This document shows, in pieces, positions 51,639 through 61,700 of a DNA stretch of 64,000 bases. Position 1 is the stretch's first letter. Each line of letters begins with the position of its first letter. Below the pieces are notes generated by a model that did not search any database, had not been told where the DNA came from, and saw only the letters and a list, made by a program, of their open reading frames with translations. Source of the DNA: Proluteimonas luteida (GTDB lineage Bacteria > Pseudomonadota > Gammaproteobacteria > Xanthomonadales > Xanthomonadaceae); assembly GCF_021191695.1 (NCBI RefSeq), contig NZ_JAIWPT010000001.1, positions 186,001 to 250,000 of the forward strand, given 5' to 3'. Made by a program: the position numbers and the translations under genes.

Positions 51639-51709
51639 CTGGTCATGGGCAACCCCGACTCGCCAGGTCGCACGTTTCTCCCCTTACCGTTGCCCAAGGT
51701 CTTTCAGAC

Positions 51710-52951
51710 ATGAACGTTCCTACTGCTGGCGAACATCGACACAACCGGCGGCCTACCTGCATGCCCGTCGGTCCGGGAGCGCTGTCCCTGGTCCTGCTCG
51801 CGGTCCTTGCCGCGTCGGCGCAGGCCGAAGCCCCGAGCCCGGACGCACGCCGGCTCCCCATCGGGGCGAGCATCGAGGCATCGGGCTTCGCCACGATCCT
51901 GACGGCGCCGCCGGCGCCTTATCCGGACCAGCCGCCAGCGTCCAACAGGGATTGGGTGGACCCGGACACCGCCATGCGAAGGGAAATGAACGCCAATCCC
52001 CCCGAGGCCGCGCACGAGGCCGCCCTGGCGCTCGCCAGGAAGCTGGAAGCGGGGGAAGGACGAAACTACATCGGCGTGCGCATCGTCCGCGATCCCGATC
52101 CGCGCTTCGCCTTCCAGTTCCGGACAGATGCCGCCGCGACGCTTGCGCGATACACCGACGATCCTCGCTTCGTCGCCGTCGAGGGCGGGGTACCCGTGGC
52201 GGAGCTTCGGCCGCTGGCCGACGAGTGGAATGCGCGCTTTGCGCCGCATCGGCTTGGTGTCGGCAATGTCTACGAGTTCGACGGGGTGGTGCGATTCGAC
52301 ATGCAGGTCGATGAGGCCACGTTCCGGGCGATCGCCGAGGCCGAGGGCTGGCGCCTGCCCGAACGGGTCGAACTGGTCTTCACACCGGCCCCGAACCCGA
52401 GCGCACTCGATCCCGCACTCGAACCTTTAGTGCGCATCATGCCGAGGCACGATCGGGTGCCCGGTGCGGTTCTTCAGGCGTTGATGTCGGGGCACGTTCT
52501 TCTGCGTGATGGCTGTTTCCGGCTCGCCGCGCAGGCGCCAGACTCCGAAGAGGCGCTGGTCATCTTCGACCGCGACATCGCGCTGGTTCTGGATGACGAG
52601 GGCTACATGGCCCTGCAAGGGTCTCGCACGGACCAACCGCTCCCGCGCATCGGAGAGCCCATGACCTGGGCAGGACCGCGCGGAGTTGACGAGCGCGATG
52701 CCGGCGTGGGGGCGCTTCGCGCCGCATGCGGTGAAGGCGAGATCGTGAGCGTCGGCACGCCATCGAGCGCGCACCATTCCCGCGTCCGGCCTTGGATTCT
52801 CGATCAACTGGTGCGCGACCACGGCATGACACGCCAGGAGGCCTGGGATGCGCTCAGACGCTGCTGGGCGCTTGCGGATGAAGCCGGCCTGGCTGTGCAT
52901 GCGTCCCAGGCGGTAGGCGAGCAATGCGGCCTGCCGCCTTCGTATCTCTGA
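51710..52951 (+). CDS. Predicted secreted protein of unknown function
   Basis: A 413-aa protein with a signal peptide (hydrophobic run LSLVLLAVLAASAQAEA; possible start at 51761 as well as 51710). The mature part contains FVAVEGGVPVAELRPLADEWNARF in outline and a C-terminal Cys-rich tail. No family is recognised. It is 70 bp behind the sbcC-like gene and ends at a strong terminator. Confidence 0.65.
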   Translation: MNVPTAGEHRHNRRPTCMPVGPGALSLVLLAVLAASAQAEAPSPDARRLPIGASIEASGFATILTAPPAPYPDQPPASNRDWVDPDTAMRREMNANPPEAAHEAALALARKLEAGEGRNYIGVRIVRDPDPRFAFQFRTDAAATLARYTDDPRFVAVEGGVPVAELRPLADEWNARFAPHRLGVGNVYEFDGVVRFDMQVDEATFRAIAEAEGWRLPERVELVFTPAPNPSALDPALEPLVRIMPRHDRVPGAVLQALMSGHVLLRDGCFRLAAQAPDSEEALVIFDRDIALVLDDEGYMALQGSRTDQPLPRIGEPMTWAGPRGVDERDAGVGALRAACGEGEIVSVGTPSSAHHSRVRPWILDQLVRDHGMTRQEAWDALRRCWALADEAGLAVHASQAVGEQCGLPPSYL

Positions 52952-52982
52952 GCATCAAGCCGGGGTGCCGCAGGCTGTGCGT

Positions 52983-53011
52983 GATCCCCCTCCCGTGCGG
53001 GAAGGGGGATC
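52983..53011. terminator. Strong bidirectional stem-loop between convergent genes
   Basis: Arms GATCCCCCT / AGGGGGATC with inner CCCG / CGGG and one bulged A. It lies between the secreted-protein gene and the reverse-strand gene at 53018. Confidence 0.65.
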
Positions 53012-53017
53012 GGACGG

Positions 53018-53710
53018 TCAGTGGAACTCCCGAGGTTCGATCGTCGCGCCCCGCATGAAAGCCACGTACGCACCGGCCTTGCCGATGTCGTGGAACCGCG
53101 CGACGTCAGCGCCTTGGTGGGTCACGCACCATGGCAGCGTCTCTTCACCCGTCGGCTGGATCAGCAGGTTCGGGATCAGATACGCCGGATGCCGATAGAC
53201 GGTGTCGCCGCTGCGCCAGTCGATGATGCACAGGATGTTCGCCGTCAGGATGGCGGAGCCGCCGTGTTCTCCGGGGTGGATCAGCAGCGGCACCTTGAGC
53301 CAGCCCGTAGACCGGCCGATGGTGCCGACGACGTCGTGTTCCTCGAGCCAGGCGGTGCCGGTGTTGGAATTGCCGAGCACCAGGCGCAGCGTGTTCCGGG
53401 ATCGGCGGTAGGCCTCCAGGATCTTCCGCACCTTCGGCACGGTGCCCGGATCGAAGTAGGTGCGCAGGCTGTAGCGGGAGCGGCCCCAGGCGGCCACGGC
53501 GGCGCGATACCTGTCGTAGCCGGCCAGCGCGGCGTAATCGCCCTCGGCGAAAGCAAGTTCAGGGCGCTTCATCAGCTGCGCGATCTGGTTGGCGTGGTCG
53601 CGGGCGTTGTTGTATCCCAGACACGAGTAGCCCTCACCGGCGGGGAGGACGTAGCAGTGCCGGTCCGGCTTCAGCCGGACCGCGCGCTCGGGTTGCGTGG
53701 TACTGGACAT
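53018..53710 (-). CDS. Conserved island/plasmid protein
   Basis: A 230-aa protein of a kind common in integrative elements, without a known domain. It has TYFDPGTVPKVRKILEAYRRS and NSNTGTAWLEEHDVVG. The ATG at 53710 follows GGAGG by 5 nt. A hairpin with a T5 tail stands 19-43 nt upstream. Confidence 0.65.
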   Translation of the reverse strand: MSSTTQPERAVRLKPDRHCYVLPAGEGYSCLGYNNARDHANQIAQLMKRPELAFAEGDYAALAGYDRYRAAVAAWGRSRYSLRTYFDPGTVPKVRKILEAYRRSRNTLRLVLGNSNTGTAWLEEHDVVGTIGRSTGWLKVPLLIHPGEHGGSAILTANILCIIDWRSGDTVYRHPAYLIPNLLIQPTGEETLPWCVTHQGADVARFHDIGKAGAYVAFMRGATIEPREFH

Positions 53711-53728
53711 GGGAACCTCCAATGAAAA

Positions 53729-53753
53729 AGCGCCGGCCCGGAGGCGCGGCGCT
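53729..53753 (-). terminator. Intrinsic-terminator-like hairpin upstream of the 53710 gene
   Basis: AGCGCCG (53729-53735) / CGGCGCT (53747-53753) with inner GCC / GGC; TTTTT follows on the reverse strand. It would end transcripts of the 53790-54529 genes or attenuate entry into the next one. Confidence 0.6.
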
Positions 53754-53789
53754 ATGGGGAACAGCGAGTTGGAGCTCGGCGTGCGGCGG

Positions 53790-54101
53790 TCAGGCGATCA
53801 TCGGCGGGTGGCACCGGAGATGGTTGCCGCGGCGCAGGACCTGGTCCTCCGCGATGGCGTCGATGAATGTGCCCGGCACCGGGACTGAAAGCGCGGCCAA
53901 TGCATCGACGACGCTGTCGATGTCCGACCAGTCGCGGCGCGGGTCGAGGTGACTCGCATAAATCACGACGTTGTCGAGACGACTGTGGGCGTCGGGATCC
54001 TCCCAGACCTGCAGGTAGAGCGAGTGCAGGGGACGGTCGTAGCCAGCCACCACGTACACCGGCGCATCTTGCCGGACGCTGCGTACGACGTGCCGGCTCA
54101 T
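53790..54101 (-). CDS. Small island protein
   Basis: A 103-aa protein, start MSRHVVRSVRQD, with VYVVAGYDRPLHSLYLQVWED. Its ATG overlaps the stop of the preceding gene (ATGA), showing coupling. No function is known. Confidence 0.6.
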   Translation of the reverse strand: MSRHVVRSVRQDAPVYVVAGYDRPLHSLYLQVWEDPDAHSRLDNVVIYASHLDPRRDWSDIDSVVDALAALSVPVPGTFIDAIAEDQVLRRGNHLRCHPPMIA

Positions 54102-54529
54102 ATGGTCTGCTCTCCGCCGTCGTCGCCGAACAGCGGCAGGCCATCGACGATGCCGGCGTCGGGGTCGAACATCAGCCAGACGATCTTGGCGCGAACCGCC
54201 AGGGCGAAGACCTTGGCGAGATCCGGCTCGGCAGGCACCGCGTACCCGGGCGAGCCGACGTAGACCAGGCCGCCCGTATCGTGCGGGTAGGCGTGCACGG
54301 AAAGGGCGTTCTGCAGCAGTTTGCGTCGGGTGTCCGGGCAGAGGTGCCGCAGCGAGATCGCAGCGAGCAGCTCGCCAAACTGGGACAAGTTCTCCGGAGG
54401 GACGTCACGCATCGGGATCGCCTCCTTCCGCAACGCATGCGGGCTGCGGACCCCGGCCGCGTCCTCGATCGGTACGAGGGGCGTCGTGATCCGGTGGTGC
54501 ACCGGTCGAAGAACCGCAAAAGTATGCAT
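54098..54529 (-). CDS. Small island protein
   Basis: A 143-aa protein, start MHTFAVLRPVHH, with NLSQFGELLAAISLRHLCPD and an Asp-rich C-terminus. It is the first gene of the pair with 53790. A very strong hairpin lies 46-74 nt upstream. Function unknown. Confidence 0.6.
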   Translation of the reverse strand: MHTFAVLRPVHHRITTPLVPIEDAAGVRSPHALRKEAIPMRDVPPENLSQFGELLAAISLRHLCPDTRRKLLQNALSVHAYPHDTGGLVYVGSPGYAVPAEPDLAKVFALAVRAKIVWLMFDPDAGIVDGLPLFGDDGGEQTI

Positions 54530-54574
54530 CGGACATGGCACTGCTCCTTCCAGGGCTGAGGAAGGGCACACGCA

Positions 54575-54603
54575 CCCCACCGGGGCGATATGCCCCGGCG
54601 GGG
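54575..54603 (-). promoter_or_regulatory. GC hairpin upstream of the 54529 gene
   Basis: CCCC-A-CCGGGGC (54575-54586) / GCCCCGG-C-GGGG (54592-54603), 5-nt loop, one mismatch. It is not followed by a T-run. The rest of 54530-54917 shows nothing I can name. Confidence 0.55.
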
Positions 54604-54917
54604 AACGGCAGGTACGGCCTGCCGGTCGACTTCAGGATGACACCGGCGCGGTTAAGCCAGGCGCAGTGTCTCGCTCGGCAGCGTGCTCCCCGGGCGCGGC
54701 CGCTTCGGCGGCTGCGCGTCGGGCCACGCATCGGGCGGACGGACGTCTGGCCGCAGTTGCGAGCGCGCATCCACTGGGCCCGGCTCAGCCTGCCCAAGGG
54801 GCAGTCCGGGCCGTCACGGGCCGGACCGCGTGGAACGCTGGAATCGCGTTCATCCGTCCAGGACGGAGCGACGGAAGGCATGCGCCCCGGGGGAGCGGCC
54901 GGCCCGGAAAGTCGCGG

Positions 54918-55451
54918 CTACACCCACCCCCGCGCAGCGAGGGAGACGGTCTTGCCGGCCCCGGCCACGAAGTGGTCGAGCAGGCGTACGTCGACCAGTG
55001 CCAACGCTTGCTTGAGCCGCATGGTGATGGCGCGGTCTGCGGCGCTGGGCTCTGGGTTTCCGCTCGGGTGGTTGTGAGCCACGCAAACGGCCGCGGCATT
55101 GTGTCGCAAGGCCTGTTTGACGACCTCGCGCGGATGGACTTCGGTGAAATCGATCGTGCCCTGAAACAGCTCTTCGGCACAGATCAACCGATGATGCGTG
55201 TCCAGGAACAAGGCAACGAAGACCTCGCGTTCCTTGCCGAGGAAGTAGAGCGACAGCCATTGGCGGACCAGATCCGGCGACGACAGGCAGGGTGCCTCGG
55301 TGAGACGGCTGGAAAGGTCTCTCAGCAAGATTTCCCGCGCGATGCCGAGGCGTTCGGCCAGCAGCGACTGGCGATTGCGTTCGCTCGCGCGGCGCGGTGC
55401 AAGCAGTTGATCGATGAGATCCTGACGGGACATGTTTGCGTACAGCGTCAT
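54918..55451 (-). CDS. radC: RadC/JAB-domain protein of a mobile element
   Basis: A 177-aa RadC-family protein. The JAMM zinc motif is HNHPSG with the downstream Asp (AVCVAHNHPSGNPEPSAADRAI) and an upstream Glu (AEELFQGT). The N-terminal HhH part of chromosomal RadC is replaced by a short unrelated helix, as is usual for element-borne copies. The ATG at 55451 has GGAG; 55433 is an alternative. Its role in DNA processing is unproven in general. Confidence 0.85.
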   Translation of the reverse strand: MTLYANMSRQDLIDQLLAPRRASERNRQSLLAERLGIAREILLRDLSSRLTEAPCLSSPDLVRQWLSLYFLGKEREVFVALFLDTHHRLICAEELFQGTIDFTEVHPREVVKQALRHNAAAVCVAHNHPSGNPEPSAADRAITMRLKQALALVDVRLLDHFVAGAGKTVSLAARGWV

Positions 55452-55485
55452 TGGCGTTCTCCATGTGAAATGGGAACGCAACTGC

Positions 55486-55505
55486 ACGGGAGCGGGCGCT
55501 CCCGT
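55486..55505 (-). promoter_or_regulatory. GC hairpin upstream of the radC-like gene
   Basis: ACGGGAGCG (55486-55494) / CGCTCCCGT (55497-55505), 35-54 nt before the start codon. No T-run. The gap 55452-55772 otherwise shows nothing. Confidence 0.55.
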
Positions 55506-55772
55506 AGGGATGGCAAGACAACAATCGGACGTGGGCGGGTATCGACCGCGACGCCGGACTTGGCCGGACCGCCGCTCGCAGAGGAGCAGGCAGGACGTGA
55601 TCGCAGTTTGGAAGACGCCATGGAACGCGACAAGACGCCACACGGTGGCGCCATGCGAAAGGGCGGTCTGGATCGGCCGAACTGGGCAGGCGTCGGCCAT
55701 GATTCGTCCCGGTGATGCGCGGAAGCGGTCCGGCCCCCAGACATGCCTGAGGAGCCGAACCGACCGTGTCGA

Positions 55773-56573
55773 TCAATGCAGCGTCCGCTTCGCCTTGCGG
55801 CCCAGCTCAACCACCTGGATGCGACGCCAGCTGCCGTCGTCGATCAGGTCTTCCAGGGTTGCTGCTAGTGAGGTGAAGTCGATCTGATCGACGCGGCGAT
55901 GAACGTCTCCGTCTCGGCGGAGCTCCACGACATACAGATCCAGGCCTCGGTCGTAGACGATGGCCGCCTGCCCCGCGTACTTGACGGTGCTCACGTGGAA
56001 GATGATTGCCGGCGGGGTGTCGATGATCCCAGCCGGTGCCGGATCGACGCTCGAGAAGTCGCGGGCGTTCGCGTCCGCCAGCATGTTCGCGATCGTGCGG
56101 AACCCGTCGGGTGCGGGCAGTTCTTCCACCTGGTGGATGAGGTCGGCCAACTCGGGGCAACGGGCCTCTGGCAGCGGCAGCTTGATCATGCGGCGGCCCA
56201 GGACGACGGTACTCACGGTGTAGCTGCGGCCGTCCTCCATGTGCTGCGTCTCCTCGATGGGTTTGTCGATGCGTTCGCCACTGAAATCGCGCCGCGCATA
56301 GGGAACCACTTGCACCTTGGTGCCCGGCTCGGGATCTTCGGTGGCCAGGTGTCTGTCGACGGCGGCAAACGAGATTCTGCCGGTCTTGATGATCAGCGCC
56401 TCGTCGGTCTTGGCGATGACGGTGCCTTGGAATGGTTGCGGATCGATATGCAGCCCGATCGGCGAGATGTGGGCGTGGCCGTCGTAGACGCGGTAGTGGA
56501 TGTTGCCGACGTTGCGCGGGAGATGGTCGGCGACCAGGGATGGCAGCAGCGCGCGGAGGGTTTCGCGGTTCAT
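55773..56573 (-). CDS. Conserved island/plasmid protein
   Basis: A 266-aa protein, start MNRETLRALLPSLVADHLP, with ISFAAVDRHLATEDPEPG and IYDRGLDLYVVELRRDGD-like strands. AGGAG precedes the ATG but lies in the 3' arm of a hairpin (see 56581). No domain name is offered. Confidence 0.65.
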   Translation of the reverse strand: MNRETLRALLPSLVADHLPRNVGNIHYRVYDGHAHISPIGLHIDPQPFQGTVIAKTDEALIIKTGRISFAAVDRHLATEDPEPGTKVQVVPYARRDFSGERIDKPIEETQHMEDGRSYTVSTVVLGRRMIKLPLPEARCPELADLIHQVEELPAPDGFRTIANMLADANARDFSSVDPAPAGIIDTPPAIIFHVSTVKYAGQAAIVYDRGLDLYVVELRRDGDVHRRVDQIDFTSLAATLEDLIDDGSWRRIQVVELGRKAKRTLH

Positions 56574-56580
56574 GTGCGGG

Positions 56581-56624
56581 CTCCTAAAAAAAGGAGGGCC
56601 CGCCACGAGGGCAAGCCCTCGTGG
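56581..56624 (-). terminator. Tandem hairpins with T-run that can mask the 56573 ribosome site
   Basis: CCACGAGGG (56603-56611) / CCCTCGTGG (56616-56624) is followed on the reverse strand by a T7 run, an intrinsic terminator. Adjacent CTCCT (56581-56585) / AGGAG (56592-56596) forms a second stem through the T-run, whose 3' arm on the transcript is the AGGAG ribosome site of the next gene. Confidence 0.6.
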
Positions 56625-56740
56625 ACTGAACAGGTGTTGCGAATCGCGCATCGGTCGGATGCGCACGATGACGTCCGTGCGTCGGCCGGTGCCGCGCCGA
56701 AAGGGACGCAGCACCGGTGCTTGCAGGAGACAGAGACGAT

Positions 56741-57208
56741 TCAACAGATCTGGAAGCCGCCGCAGTCGCGCAGGAAGGCTTCGAACTCCGCTACGTTCTC
56801 GACGCAGAAGGGGTAGTGCGACTCGAACGCCTGGACCTTGCCTGCGCCTTTGCAGCCGTTGCAGAGCAGCGGGCCGGGGCCGATCTCGGGCGGGTTTGCG
56901 CGATGACCGGTGCCGGCGCAGATATCGCACGGTTCCAGCGGCAGGGAGCGGCGGCGTTGCTCGTACTTCTCGGCGTACGCGCGCGCGTGTCCGGATGCGA
57001 TTGCCGCGGCCAGCTTGTCTGCCAGTGAGCGTGCCTTGCGGCGGTTTAGCCCCCAACCATCGTTGGAGTGCCCGAGGTTGTTGCCCGGAATGAGCTCAGG
57101 AGCGAGGGACTCGCAGTAGGTCCAGAGCGGATGCCACCACCAGACGTTGTTTCTGAAATACTGGCCGCGTTCGGAGATCGGGGCGTTGCCATATACATCC
57201 ATACCCAT
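56741..57208 (-). CDS. Island protein with DnaJ-type zinc finger
   Basis: A 155-aa protein. C-terminal half has two CxxCxGxG-type repeats (CDICAGTGHR and CNGCKGAGKV), as in the DnaJ zinc centre. The N-terminus MGMDVYGNAP and HPLWTYCE is a pattern seen in many plasmid proteins. It probably binds zinc and a protein or nucleic acid partner. Confidence 0.68.
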   Translation of the reverse strand: MGMDVYGNAPISERGQYFRNNVWWWHPLWTYCESLAPELIPGNNLGHSNDGWGLNRRKARSLADKLAAAIASGHARAYAEKYEQRRRSLPLEPCDICAGTGHRANPPEIGPGPLLCNGCKGAGKVQAFESHYPFCVENVAEFEAFLRDCGGFQIC

Positions 57209-57224
57209 GTTCGTGACTCCAGAA

Positions 57225-57238
57225 AGGGGAGCGCCCCT
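57225..57238 (-). promoter_or_regulatory. Short GC hairpin upstream of the 57208 gene
   Basis: AGGGG (57225-57229) / CCCCT (57234-57238), 17-30 nt before the start, followed on the reverse strand by TTTC. It is the weakest of the series. The gap 57239-57542 shows nothing else. Confidence 0.4.
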
Positions 57239-57542
57239 CGGGAGACGGATGGGTGGGTTGTCTGACAGTCAGGACGCTCCGGACGGAAACAGGGGCATCC
57301 GCCCGACAGGGCGCGAAGGCCCCACCGGGGTACAACGGTTCCGGGACCCGCCGCGGTGGCGGCGGACGGCAGCTGCGCCATGGGGCGCCGGAACATGCTG
57401 CACAAGCGGTATCGACACGCGGCCAGGAGCGGTCGCATGCGAATGAAGCGATTGCAGATCGCGTTGGTTGCGATGTGAGGGCGAACGCATCACGCACCAC
57501 CGGATACCGGCTTGGGGTGCGTGAGCGTTCTCTTGGCCGGCG

Positions 57543-57992
57543 TCAGCCGGTGTCTTGCGCGGACTGCCGATCGGGCGTTGCCTTGTCGGTGGCCGAAGAC
57601 TTCTTGCGTACGGGCGGCTTGACGTGCCGGACCGCGGGTTCCTGCTTCGCCTCCAGAAGCAGCGAGGCGAGCGCGATATCCGTGCCGCGCGCCATGCCAC
57701 CGGCCAGCAACCTGAGCGGCACTACGAACACGAGACGGAAGAGCCAGCGCACCGCCTGGGCGATGCGACGATTGCGTTCCTCGCGAACCTTGTGGGTTCG
57801 CAGGGACTCCCTGCAGCACAGGAACAGCGCCAGATGCGCGCGTTTGAGTTCCGGATCCCTGTCGAGCTGGGCGACGACTTCGGCCGCCAGCGTCGACTCT
57901 TTGCTCACCCGGGCGTAGAAGCTGGCCCAGGCTTTTCTTTCCTCTGCGTTCGAACCCGAAGACGGGCGGGAACGTGGATGGTCTGTCGTCAT
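57543..57992 (-). CDS. Small island protein with a membrane segment
   Basis: A 149-aa protein; a hydrophobic stretch at about 80-100 (VRWLFRLVFVVPLRLLAGGM) may insert in the membrane. The C-terminus is Lys-rich (RKKSSATDKATPD). GGAGA precedes the ATG. Function unknown. Confidence 0.6.
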   Translation of the reverse strand: MTTDHPRSRPSSGSNAEERKAWASFYARVSKESTLAAEVVAQLDRDPELKRAHLALFLCCRESLRTHKVREERNRRIAQAVRWLFRLVFVVPLRLLAGGMARGTDIALASLLLEAKQEPAVRHVKPPVRKKSSATDKATPDRQSAQDTG

Positions 57993-58021
57993 GTGCTTTC
58001 TCCGGGTAGAGGGAGCACACC

Positions 58022-58044
58022 CCCGTGGGGAGAGGCTCCACGGG
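58022..58044 (-). promoter_or_regulatory. GC hairpin upstream of the 57992 gene
   Basis: CCCGTGG (58022-58028) / CCACGGG (58038-58044), 30-52 nt before the start. The gap 57993-58453 also holds a TAGGC/GCCTA hairpin near 58276 and the terminator at 58347. Confidence 0.5.
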
Positions 58045-58346
58045 ACAGGATCCGGGGCGACGCGGTGCTCGCGCCGATGGATCGGACAGTGCGCGTCGCT
58101 CCCCGAATCGTCGGAGAGACGGCGGCGGATACAGCGTCTGTTCCTCCCGGTATTCAGGGAGTAGAGGCTAGGCGGTCGCAGGCGCGGACCGTGGGGACAA
58201 CACGATGAGGCGGGTAACGACCGCAACGCCGACGCAAGGTCGGCTCCAGCCGCCGCAGGGGCGGGCGGAGGCCTGTAGGCGCGATGCCTACGGGAAGCGA
58301 GTCCAGTATAGAGCGCGGTCAACCTTCTGCTTGATGCGCATCGCCG

Positions 58347-58374
58347 AAAGCGGCGCGGATTCGCGCCGCTTTTG
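58347..58374 (+). terminator. Intrinsic terminator
   Basis: AAGCGGCGCG / CGCGCCGCTT perfect 10-bp arms with a 4-nt loop and TTTTG after it on the plus strand. Read in reverse it would also stop transcripts leaving dnaE2 through the 58454 gene region. Confidence 0.75.
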
Positions 58375-58453
58375 TATGGCGGCGCGTGGAGAATTTCATG
58401 CCGCCACGGTTCCCGGTCGACAGCGGGACGCGGCCGCTTATCAAGTACTGACC

Positions 58454-58729
58454 ATGACCGGTCTATGGAGACCGGAACCTGACGCCGCGGAGGCCATGAT
58501 GTTGTGCACCTACGATCGCAGTACCGAATTGGGCCTCGCATTGGTCGCCGCACCCGACCTGAGCGGGGCGCATTACGTCCCGCTTCAAGATGCGCCTGCC
58601 GAACACCGCAACGTACGTCAGCCGTATCTGCGGCAGCTGCATGCCGTCGCCAATTCGGTGCCCTGCGGGCTGACGGTCACGACGCGGATGCCGTTCCGCC
58701 CCGATCGCTGGGAAATGCTGACGTCCTAA
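58454..58729 (+). CDS. Small hypothetical protein convergent with dnaE2
   Basis: A 91-aa protein (or about 117 aa from 58376). It has [19 protein letters not shown] and ends at a stop overlapping the dnaE2 stop by 3 bases. Neither start has a clear ribosome site. Unknown family, possibly the last gene of the island. Confidence 0.45.
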   Translation: MTGLWRPEPDAAEAMMLCTYDRSTELGLALVAAPDLSGAHYVPLQDAPAEHRNVRQPYLRQLHAVANSVPCGLTVTTRMPFRPDRWEMLTS

Positions 58730-61700
58730 CGGAAATCCCGCGACCGAGTCTCCAGCGTTCCCAGCAACGGCGTCATGTCGTGCAGGCGGCTGGCGATCAG
58801 GTGCTCGACCCCGTCGACCCGTTCCCACTTCCCGTCCACGGCGAGCAGGCGGGAGCCGACCAGTTCCCGGCGCTGGCGTTCGGCGAGATCGCGCCAGACT
58901 ACGACGTTGATGACGCCGCCTTCGTCCTCCAGGGTGACGAACACCGCACCGCTGGCGGTCGCAGGTCGCTGGCGCATGGTGACCAAGCCCGCCGCGCGCA
59001 AACGACTGCCGTGCTTGCGGGTCTGCAGGTCGACGCTGCCCAGGCAGCGTTCGCGGCGCAGCCGCTCGCGCAGCAGCGAGACCGGATGGGCACCCAGAGT
59101 CAGGCCGAGGCTACGGTAGTCGGCGGCTGCGTCCTGGCCGGTCGTGGGAACAGGCAGCGCGACTTCGGCCTCTTCGGGACTGTGGTCGAACAGCGGTCGC
59201 TGCGGTTCGAGGCCGGCGACGGCCCAGCGCGCGTCATGGCGGTGGCCGATCAGCGACTTCAGCGCGCCGGCTTCCGCCAGCAGCGACGAAGCGCGGTCGT
59301 CCAGCGCCGCGCGGACGCACAGGTCTGCGACGCTGGTGAAGGGGCGCTGCTGGCGTGCGGCGCTGATGCGGTGGCCGGCCTCCTCGGCAAAGCCCTTGAT
59401 CTGTCGAAACCCCAGCCGGATCGCCGGCTGCTCGCCACCCGGCGTACCGCCTTCGAGGGTGTTGTCCCAGTCGCTGCGCGTGGCGTCCACTTCGCGTATC
59501 TCGACGCCATGTCGCCGGATGTCCTGTAGCAGGCTGCTGGCGCTGTAGAACCCCATCGGCTGCGCGTTGAGCAGGGCGCAGGTGAAGGCGGCCGGCTCAT
59601 GGCATTTGAGCCAGCAGGAGACGTAGGTGATCAGCGCGAACGAGCAGGCGTGGCTCTCGGGGAAGCCGTAGCTGGCGAAGCCCTTGATCTGTTCGAACAA
59701 CTGCGCCGCGAACTCGGGCGTGTAGCCGCGCGCGAGCATGCCTTCGGTGATGCGCTGGTGGTGGACTTCCATGTCGCCGTGGCGCTTCCACGCTGCCATC
59801 GAGCGGCGCAGCTGGTCCGCTTCGCCGGGCGTGTAGCCGGCGGCGATGATCGCCAGTTTCATCACCTGTTCCTGGAACAGCGGCACCCCGAGCGTGCGCT
59901 CGAACACCTCGCGCAGATCCTCGGATGGGTAGGTGACCGGCTCCAGTCCCTGGCGGCGGCGAAGGTAGGGATGGACCATTTTTCCCTGGATTGGCCCGGG
60001 GCGGACGATCGCGACCTCGATCACGAGGTCATAGAAGACCTTCGGCTTCATCCGCGGCAGCATCGACATCTGCGCGCGCGATTCGATCTGGAACACGCCG
60101 ACGGTGTCAGCCTTCTGGATCATGGCGTACGTGGCCGGGTCGTCGGCGGGGATCGTCGCCGGTGTCAGGTCACGGCCGCGGTGCGCGCGCAGCAGGTCAA
60201 GCGCCTTGCGCACGCAGGTCAGCATGCCGAGCGCGAGGCAGTCCACTTTCAGCAGACCGAGCACGTCCAGGTCGTCCTTGTTCCACTGGATGACGGTGCG
60301 GTCGGCCATTGCCGCGTTCTCGGTCGGTACCAGGCTCGTGAGGGGGGCGTCGGAGATCACGAACCCGCCGACGTGCTGCGAAAGATGGCGCGGGTGGTCG
60401 AGCAATTCGCCGGTCAGGTGGATCAGCCGGCGCATGATCGGGGTGTCGGGATCGAAGCCGGCTTCGATCAACCGTTCCGCCGGCGGCGCATCGGACTGCC
60501 ACCAGTCGAAGCAGTCGCTGAGCGCGTTGACTTGGTCGAGCGGGAAGCCCAATGCCTTGGCGACGTCGCGGGCAGCGCTACGGCCGCGATAGCAGATCAC
60601 GTTGGCGGTCAGGGCGGCGCGGTCACGGCCGTATTTGTTGTAGATGTACTGCATGACTTCCTCGCGGCGCTCGTGCTCGAAGTCGATGTCGATGTCCGGC
60701 GGTTCGTTGCGCTCCTTGCTGATGAAGCGCTCCATCAGCAACTGCATGTGGGTCGGATCGACCTCGGTCACGCCGAGCGCGAAGCACACCGCGGAGTTCG
60801 CCGCCGAGCCGCGGCCCTGGCAGAGGATGCCGACGCTTCGGGCGTAGCGGACGAGATCGTGGACGGTGAGGAAGTACGCCTCGTACTGGAGTTCGCTGAT
60901 CAGTTCAAGTTCGTGCTCGATCAGCTTGCGCACCTTGGGCGTCTCGCCCTGCGGCCAGCGCCAGCGGATGCCGTCTTCGGTCAACTTGCGCAGCCACGAG
61001 GCCGGCGTCTCGTCGTTGGGGGTGAGTTCCTTCGGATAGCGGTACTGCAACTGGTCGAGGCGGAACGTGCAGCGCGCCGCGATCGCGACGGTTTCGGCGA
61101 CCAGTTCGGGCGGGTAGGCCTTTGCGATCACGTCGCGCTTGCGCAGGTGGCGCTCGCCGTTGCGGAACAGGTACTCGCCGGCGTCGGCGACCGGGACGCA
61201 ATGACGGATCGCGGCCAGCGTGTCCTGCAGGGCGCGGCGGCGCTTGATGTCCATGTGCACGTCGCCGGCGGCGACCGGGCGCAGGCCGGTGTCGTCGGCG
61301 AGCGCCAGCAGTTCGCGCAGGCGGGTCGCGTCGTCGCGGTCGCGGTGCAGTTCGACCGCGAGCCAGGCGTTGGCGAAGGTGCGCCGGATCCAGTGCCCGT
61401 GTTCCGGGGCCGGAATGCTGCCGGGAAGCCACAGTGCGATGAGTCCCGGCAGCGGGCGGGCGAAATCCGCTTGCGTCAGCCGGTACTCGCCTTTCTTCGC
61501 CGCGCGGCGGCCGGTGGTGATCAGTGCGCACAGGGTCTCGTAGCCGGCCTGGTCCTCGACCAGCAGCACGAACCGGGTGCCGTCGACCAGCGTGAACTCG
61601 CTGCCGACGATCAGCGGCACGCCGGTGTCGCGGGCGGCCTCGAACGCGCGCACGATGCCGGCGAGCGAGCATTCATCGGTGATCGCCAGCGCGCTGTAGC

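Noticed and set aside
49892..51700. Long Gly/Ala/Arg-rich forward frame overlapping the sbcC-like gene
   Set aside because: Out of frame with the SMC-like motifs; only its last part (from 51710) is a real gene.
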